From: Streptomyces viridochromogenes
Lineage (GTDB): Bacteria; Actinomycetota; Actinomycetes; Streptomycetales; Streptomycetaceae
DNA: 64,000 nucleotides
Reading direction: 5' to 3'
Assembly: GCF_001270495.1 (NCBI RefSeq)
Contig: NZ_LGUR01000002.1
Span: forward strand, 126,633 to 190,632
Shown here: piece after piece, positions 59,626 through 64,000 of the stretch
Layout of the letters: the number at the start of each line of letters is the position of its first letter
Numbering within the stretch: position 1 is the first letter of the stretch
Position numbers and translations under genes: made by a program
Notes under the pieces: generated by a model
What the model was told of the DNA's origin: nothing
What the model saw: the letters and a program-made list of their open reading frames with translations, nothing else
The model's database searches: none

Positions 59626-60014
59626 GGATCCGTCTGACCAGCGTCTTCGTCGACGACCAGGCCAAGGCCCTGCACTTCTACACCGAGATCCTCGGCTTCG
59701 TGAAGAAGCACGACGTTCCGGTGGGCGAAACGGACCGGTGGCTGACCGTCGTCTCGCCCGAGGATCCCGGCGGCACCGAACTCCTCCTCGAACCCGTCGG
59801 CCACCCGGCCGCCAGAACCTACCGCGACACGCTCGTCCTTGACGGCATCCCGCTCGCCCAGTTCGCCGTCGACGACGTGAACGCGGAGTACGAGCGCCTG
59901 CAGGGCCTCGGCGTCCGCTTCATCCAGGAACCCCTGGAGATGGGCCCCGTGACCACCGCCGTCTTCGACGACACCTGCGGCAACCTGATCCAGATCGCGA
60001 CACAGCCGGAGTAG
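59622..60014 (+). CDS. VOC-family (glyoxalase/bleomycin-resistance fold) protein
   Basis: A 130-residue vicinal-oxygen-chelate protein: RLTSVFVDDQAKALHFYTEILGF at the N terminus, GTELLLEPVGH in the middle (Glu as metal ligand) and FDDTCGNLIQIATQP at the end. Metal ligands fit only partly (the first His is replaced), so it may be a binding protein or dioxygenase-like enzyme rather than glyoxalase I. It is co-translated with the ArsR gene. Such pairs often respond to an electrophile or antibiotic. The substrate is unknown. Confidence 0.92.
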   Translation: MRIRLTSVFVDDQAKALHFYTEILGFVKKHDVPVGETDRWLTVVSPEDPGGTELLLEPVGHPAARTYRDTLVLDGIPLAQFAVDDVNAEYERLQGLGVRFIQEPLEMGPVTTAVFDDTCGNLIQIATQPE

Positions 60015-60070
60015 GCGGTCGCCGACCTGGCGCTCGTGTCCAGACCGCGCCTATCACTCACCGGCAGATC

Positions 60071-60097
60071 AGTACTCGTTAGTACTCAGTACTCGTT
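60071..60097. repeat. Short direct repeat at the 3' end of the phospholipase gene
   Basis: AGTACTCGTT occurs at 60071-60080 and 60088-60097, with AGTACTC between. The second copy encodes the last residues of the phospholipase D protein and its stop on the minus strand. The repeat looks like a slippage duplication and means that two frames end alike. Confidence 0.7.
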
Positions 60098-61756
60098 GCG
60101 GCGCCGCAGCCCGAAGGGACGGCCGTCCGGGTCCACGAGCAGGCGATGCAGAGGCGTGCAGAGGGTCTTGGTCGTACGCGAAAGGCTCGGTGGGTGATAG
60201 GTGCGCAGGCGCCCTGGTGGCCTGGGGCCGCGGTGGCCGTTGTCGTGCCAGTCGTCCAGTGCGGCGGCGCTCGCCGCGAAGGCGTCGAAGGCGGTCAGGG
60301 GGTCGCAGAGCGAGTCCGGGGTGCGCGAGGTCCGGGGTGCTTCCAGGTCCAGGCCCAGGTCCAGGTGCTCGTGCGCGAGTTCCAGGCGCAGATTCCTGGC
60401 GAAGCCGCGTGCGCCGTCCCCGAGGCCTCCGGGGTCGCGCGGTTCGCGTGGGTCTGTGGTCTCGTCCAGGACGGCGCAGGTGAGTTCGGAGTCGTGGGTC
60501 CAGGAGCGGAGGTTGATGTTGTCCGATCCGACCGAGGCCCACACGTCGTCGATCACGCACACCTTGGCGTGGACGTACACCGGTGTCCCGACGTGGTTCT
60601 CCAGCCCGTACACCGCGACGCGCCCACCAGCGGCGCGGCGCAGGCTGTCCAGGGCAGTGATCCGGCCGACCAGGTTCATCGGGAGGGTGAGCCGGCCGTC
60701 TTGTTCGGGGACGGAGGGGATGACCGCGATCAGACGCAGGCCGGGGTTGGCGGTCAGGGCCTCGGCGAAGGCTTCGACCACGTGCGGAGACCACAGGTAC
60801 TGGTCCTCCAGGTAGATCAGCGCCCGGGCCCGTCGCAGCGCCTTGCGGTAGCCGCGCGCGATGCTGCGCTCACCGTCAGGGGCGAAGTCGTAGCCGCGCA
60901 GCAGTCGGTTGGGGTAGGTGCGCAGGACCTGGAGGGTGTGGGTGCCGCACGGCTCGGGGTCGGGTGCCTCCGGTGGCAGCGTGTCGGCGCGGGTGTCCTC
61001 GCCGTGAGCGAGTTCCCGCAGGCGGACGAATGGGCTGCGGGTGAGCGGCGCGGGGTCCTTCCAGCGCTCGCGGAAGCAGGCCTCGATGTCGCCGACGGCC
61101 GGCCCGTGTATCGCGAGCTGGATGTCGTGCCACGGTGGATGCGGTCCGTACGCGGCGGCGATGGGCAGTGACTGCTGATCGCCGCGGTGCGTCGCGTCGT
61201 CATGGCGGTTGTGGCACAGGTCGATCCCGCCGACGAACGCGACGTCGAGCTCGGGGCGGTCCGGATGCCGGAGCACGACGAGTTTCTGGTGGTGGGAGCC
61301 GCCAGGGCGGACCCGCATGTCGAGCAGGCATTCGCCGCCTCCCGCTTCGACGGCCTCGCCGAGGTGGCGGTTCTCGGCCTCACTGAACTGGAAGCGGTCC
61401 AGATGGGAACGCCAGAGCAGCCCCTTGACGATCACTTGGCGTGCGGCGGCCTCGCCGAGGACGGTGCCGATCTCGGTGCCGGGGCCGTCAAGGCGCTCGT
61501 CGGGGTCGCCCCGCCAGTCGGTGAACAGCAGTTGGTCACCCGGGCGCTGCGCTCGGATCGCACTGAGGAGTTCCGGGAAGTACGTCGCGCCATGGATGAG
61601 GGGCCGCACCAGGTTTCCGTGCGACCAGGCCGCTCGATCCGAGCGGCGGCTGTCCAGACGTGTCGCGCTGTTGCCGCGTTCGCCCGGGGTCAGCAGCCAG
61701 TCGGTGAGTTCCAAAACCAGGTCCTCCAGAACCAAGTCCCCCGGAACCGGGCCCAT
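60086..61756 (-). CDS. Phospholipase D-family protein
   Basis: A PLD-superfamily protein of about 556 residues with two HxK-type sites: HHQKLVVLRHPDRPELDVAFVGGIDL and HAKVCVIDDVWASVGSDNIN (HxKx4D in both), as in phosphodiesterases that act on phospholipids or on phosphatidyl transfer. There is no signal peptide at the chosen start. The C-terminal 100 residues are low-complexity. The start is uncertain: ATG at 61756 has no ribosome site, while TTG at 61714 follows GGAGG at the right distance and gives the conserved start ELTDWLLTPGERGNSATRLD. The N-terminal part overlaps the end of a broken AI-2E gene on the same strand. Confidence 0.85.
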   Translation of the reverse strand: MGPVPGDLVLEDLVLELTDWLLTPGERGNSATRLDSRRSDRAAWSHGNLVRPLIHGATYFPELLSAIRAQRPGDQLLFTDWRGDPDERLDGPGTEIGTVLGEAAARQVIVKGLLWRSHLDRFQFSEAENRHLGEAVEAGGGECLLDMRVRPGGSHHQKLVVLRHPDRPELDVAFVGGIDLCHNRHDDATHRGDQQSLPIAAAYGPHPPWHDIQLAIHGPAVGDIEACFRERWKDPAPLTRSPFVRLRELAHGEDTRADTLPPEAPDPEPCGTHTLQVLRTYPNRLLRGYDFAPDGERSIARGYRKALRRARALIYLEDQYLWSPHVVEAFAEALTANPGLRLIAVIPSVPEQDGRLTLPMNLVGRITALDSLRRAAGGRVAVYGLENHVGTPVYVHAKVCVIDDVWASVGSDNINLRSWTHDSELTCAVLDETTDPREPRDPGGLGDGARGFARNLRLELAHEHLDLGLDLEAPRTSRTPDSLCDPLTAFDAFAASAAALDDWHDNGHRGPRPPGRLRTYHPPSLSRTTKTLCTPLHRLLVDPDGRPFGLRRRNEY

Positions 61757-62370
61757 GAGAACCGGGCATCCAGACAACACAAGCGGGTACCCCGTTCGCG
61801 GCTCCTCATCCTGGAGGCAGGATCCATGGGGCACCAGCAGGCCGGCGGGCCGGAAGGGCCTCGTGGCGGGAGCCGGTGGCGGACGCAGCCGTACTGATCG
61901 TGGGCGCGAGACCGAGCCGGACTACGCAGAGCGGCCGTCGGATGCCGCAGCGCCTGGTACACCGACCACCCCACGGCCACGAGAGGTACGGCCACCACGG
62001 CACCGATCACTCCCGCCGCGACCGCTCCGCCGACGACCGCCGGCGCGACCACCACCGGGTGCAGGCGGACGGCCCAGCTCATCACCACGACCTCACCCAC
62101 AAGGGCCAGCCCACCGAGGACCAGGACGATGCCACCGATGAGCGCGGCGGCGACCGCGAGCGGGCGAGGCATGAATCGCGCCAGGAGGCCGGCCAGGGGA
62201 CGGAGTACGGCCGTGACGACCAGACCGAGGAAGACGGCGACGGCGATCCGGTGAAACTGTCCGAGCACGGAAAAGGCAACCCGGACGACGACGCCGACGG
62301 CGATGATCCGCCATGCGTACGCAGCCGCGGTCCGCAGCGCGTCCGGCCCACGAGACTCGCCGCCGTTCAC
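61690..62370 (-). pseudogene. AI-2E-family permease gene with large internal deletion
   Basis: The frame starts with an AI-2E (TqsA/YhhQ-like) N terminus: AVGVVVRVAFSVLGQFHRIAVAVFLGLVVTAVLRPLAGLLARFMPRPLAV and AALIGGIVLVLGGLAL. It then jumps to the family's C-terminal part (VRLHPVVVAPAVVGGAVAAGVIGAVVAVPLVAVGWSVYQALRHP), without the roughly 200 residues (several membrane helices and a loop domain) that intact proteins of 350-400 residues have. After that, about 80 residues of Arg-rich, unrelated sequence run to a stop at 61690. The deletion kept the frame. It is unlikely to transport anything. Confidence 0.72.
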
Positions 62371-62543
62371 GCGTCCGAACGGCGAGACGGGCGGATCAGG
62401 GGCGCGGACATCTCATGCCCCTACCACCCTCCGGCCCGCGGCCCGCCCGGCCGCCCCCCCCATTCCCCCGAAGGCCGGTACTCACCGGGCAGGACAGACG
62501 CCGGGTCTCACCCCGCTCCGCCGACGCGCCGTCCGACGGTCGA

Positions 62544-63638
62544 TCACGGCACGGTGCTGCGGACGCTGATCAGGTCGGTGACCGCCTGGAGGCCTCCGTC
62601 GGCGAGGGCGGCGCGTTGGCGCTCGGCGCCGGTCCCGTTGCGCAGGAGGCGGTGCACCAAGGCAGTCACCTGCCGGGTGTCGCCGGACGCGTCGAGTGCG
62701 GGAGCGACGTACCCGAGGAGCTGGTGCAGCATGTCGCGGGCAGAACGAGAGGCCCCGGCCGGGTCGACCAGGGTGCCGCAGAGCCCGTGGCGGGCGGCGT
62801 GCCACATGGCGGCCCGCAGCAGTTCGGGGTCGTGGTCGGACACGGGGTCCCCGGCTGCCGTTTCCGCCAGAGCGGTCTTCACGAGGGCCCGGATGATCCC
62901 GGCGAGCATGACCGCTTCGTCCGCGCCCAGCTGGACGTCCGCGCACCGTATCTCGACGGTGGGGTAGCGGGACGAGAGGCGGGCCTGCCAGTACACCTGG
63001 CCGGTGTCGGCGAGCAATCCGGCATCCAGCAGCCGTTGCACGCGCCGGTCGTAGTCGGCGGCGTCGTCGAAGAACGGGGGCATGCCGCTGACCGGCCAGC
63101 GGCCGAAGAGCACCGTGCGCCAGCTCGCGAAGCCGGTGTCCTGACCGTCCCACAGCGGGGAGTTCGCGGACATGGCGGTCAGCGTCGGCAGCCACGCCCG
63201 GATCCGGTTCAGGACCTGCACACCCTCCTCACGGCCGGGCACGGCGACGTGTACGTGCATGCCGTTGACCAGCTGCTCCGCCACGAGCTGGGGCGCCTTG
63301 TCGACCATGGCCCGGTAGCGGGCCTCGTCGGTGACGGCCACGGGACGACCGCGGCGCAGGGGTGATGCCCCGCAGGCAGCGATCCGGCAGCCATGTTCCT
63401 CGGCGGCCACCGCGACGGCTTGCCGCAGCCGCAGCAGGTGCCCTCCGGCCTCCTCAAGGGTGTCGCACACCGGGGTGGCCACCTCGACCTGCGACTGGAG
63501 CAGCTCGTGCTGCACCTCCCGGTCGGCCGCGAGGTCCCCCAGGCCCGCCGCGACCCGCACCTCACCCCCCTGGGGCACCGGCAGGCCGGTGGCCGGGTCG
63601 AGCAGCAGGTACTCCTCTTCCACGCCGATCGTCGTCAT
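62544..63638 (-). CDS. YbdK-type carboxylate-amine ligase (glutamate-cysteine ligase 2 family)
   Basis: A 364-residue GCS2-family protein: [19 protein letters not shown] at the N terminus, [50 protein letters not shown], and [25 protein letters not shown]. Members form gamma-glutamyl-type amide bonds with ATP; the true EgtA or GshA role is limited to some. No ergothioneine genes are nearby, so the amine substrate is open. The ATG is preceded by a weak GAGGGC site. It stands between the broken AI-2E gene and an SDR gene. Confidence 0.9.
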   Translation of the reverse strand: MTTIGVEEEYLLLDPATGLPVPQGGEVRVAAGLGDLAADREVQHELLQSQVEVATPVCDTLEEAGGHLLRLRQAVAVAAEEHGCRIAACGASPLRRGRPVAVTDEARYRAMVDKAPQLVAEQLVNGMHVHVAVPGREEGVQVLNRIRAWLPTLTAMSANSPLWDGQDTGFASWRTVLFGRWPVSGMPPFFDDAADYDRRVQRLLDAGLLADTGQVYWQARLSSRYPTVEIRCADVQLGADEAVMLAGIIRALVKTALAETAAGDPVSDHDPELLRAAMWHAARHGLCGTLVDPAGASRSARDMLHQLLGYVAPALDASGDTRQVTALVHRLLRNGTGAERQRAALADGGLQAVTDLISVRSTVP

Positions 63639-63817
63639 CGACCGCCCTCTTGTTTCCGCCCGGCTGCCGGGCCGGCTCCCGATGCGTCCGGCCGACGCAC
63701 CTCACGCAGCGATGTTCACCGCGCGAGGCGGCACATACGTGGCCCTCCGAGTGCCGCGGCGAAGGCAGAACAAACCATGAGACAGTCCGGGACGCCGCAG
63801 CCGCCTGGAGCCACCCG

Positions 63818-64000
63818 TCAGGGCAGGATGGAGTCGACGTACCCGCCGTCCACGCGCAGTGCTCCGCCAGTAGTGGCCGAGGCCTGATCAGAGCTGAGGT
63901 AGACCACCATGTGGGCGATCTCCTCCGGTTCGATCAGGCGTTGCAGCAGGCTCTGCGGGCGGTGCTCCCGCATGAAGGCGCGCTGGGCCTCGTCCCAGGG
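63818..64000 (-). CDS. C-terminal end of an SDR-family oxidoreductase (partial)
   Basis: Sixty codons and a stop, entering from the right edge. The sequence RAFMREHRPQSLLQRLIEPEEIAHMVVYLSSDQASATTGGALRVDGGYVDSILP is the usual C terminus of classical SDRs (cofactor/substrate region TGGALRVDGGYV). Catalytic residues lie outside the window, so the substrate cannot be told. Confidence 0.9.
   Translation of the reverse strand, partial: PWDEAQRAFMREHRPQSLLQRLIEPEEIAHMVVYLSSDQASATTGGALRVDGGYVDSILP

Overview
The window is actinobacterial DNA, most likely a Streptomyces or close relative. It is very GC-rich, uses many GTG and TTG starts, has frequent 4-base ATGA/GTGA gene overlaps, and carries typical families (SpoIIE phosphatases with PAS domains, NB-ARC/TPR regulators, many TetR/GntR/PadR/ArsR regulators). 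The mix of catabolic operons, a natural-product cluster and decayed genes suggests an accessory, arm-like chromosomal region. No tRNA, rRNA, CRISPR array or intact insertion sequence was seen.

Left part (1-11.5 kb). After the tail of an erythronate-dehydrogenase-like gene with its GntR regulator and a dihydrofolate-reductase-fold protein, there is a six-gene minus-strand operon: amino-acid-type permease, two DUF1989 proteins, a biotin-dependent 'urea' carboxylase, allophanate hydrolase and a TetR regulator. The paired DUF1989 proteins are the mark of the guanidine pathway (carboxyguanidine deiminase), so the operon probably extracts nitrogen from guanidine. A perfect TetR-type palindrome lies just upstream of the permease and a weaker GlnR-like site lies beyond it.

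Middle-left (11.5-34 kb). A TetR/HAD/thiolase group faces an alpha/beta hydrolase/SCO6745-like pair across a promoter region with two readable promoters. Next comes a tightly coupled operon of a small membrane protein, a GMC oxidoreductase, a cyclooxygenase/alpha-dioxygenase-type haem peroxidase and a serine protease fused to an alpha/beta hydrolase. It is followed by a kinase-like phosphotransferase, a PAS-PAS-SpoIIE phosphatase, an exported beta-propeller pair, an FMN-binding oxidase-like protein, a PadR/acyl-CoA dehydrogenase pair with a perfect PadR operator, a potassium-channel gene broken by a stop codon, and an MHS-type transporter.

Centre (34.3-45.9 kb). Twelve co-directional genes form a compact biosynthetic cluster. 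GriI/GriH-type enzymes make 3-amino-4-hydroxybenzoate. An aryl ligase, two carrier proteins, a ketosynthase, a ketosynthase-like protein without the active cysteine and a ketoreductase can prime and extend it. A second, odd AMP-forming enzyme, a cysteine-bearing DUF protein, an atypical extended SDR and an MFS exporter complete the set. The layout resembles bacterial 3-aminocoumarate/3-aminoavenalumate pathways, in which an AMP-forming enzyme diazotises the amino group.

Right part (46-64 kb). This holds an NB-ARC/TPR regulator divergent from a secreted ricin-fold lectin, decayed CaiB and LysR genes, a methyltransferase, a DEAD-box helicase with a strong 5' leader hairpin, a lipoprotein, small stress-type proteins, an apparently cytosolic periplasmic-binding-fold protein, an MpaB-type protein, an orphan molybdo-flavoprotein FAD subunit, an ArsR/VOC pair with a likely leaderless self-regulated promoter, a phospholipase D, an internally deleted AI-2E permease, a YbdK-type ligase and the 3' end of an SDR gene.
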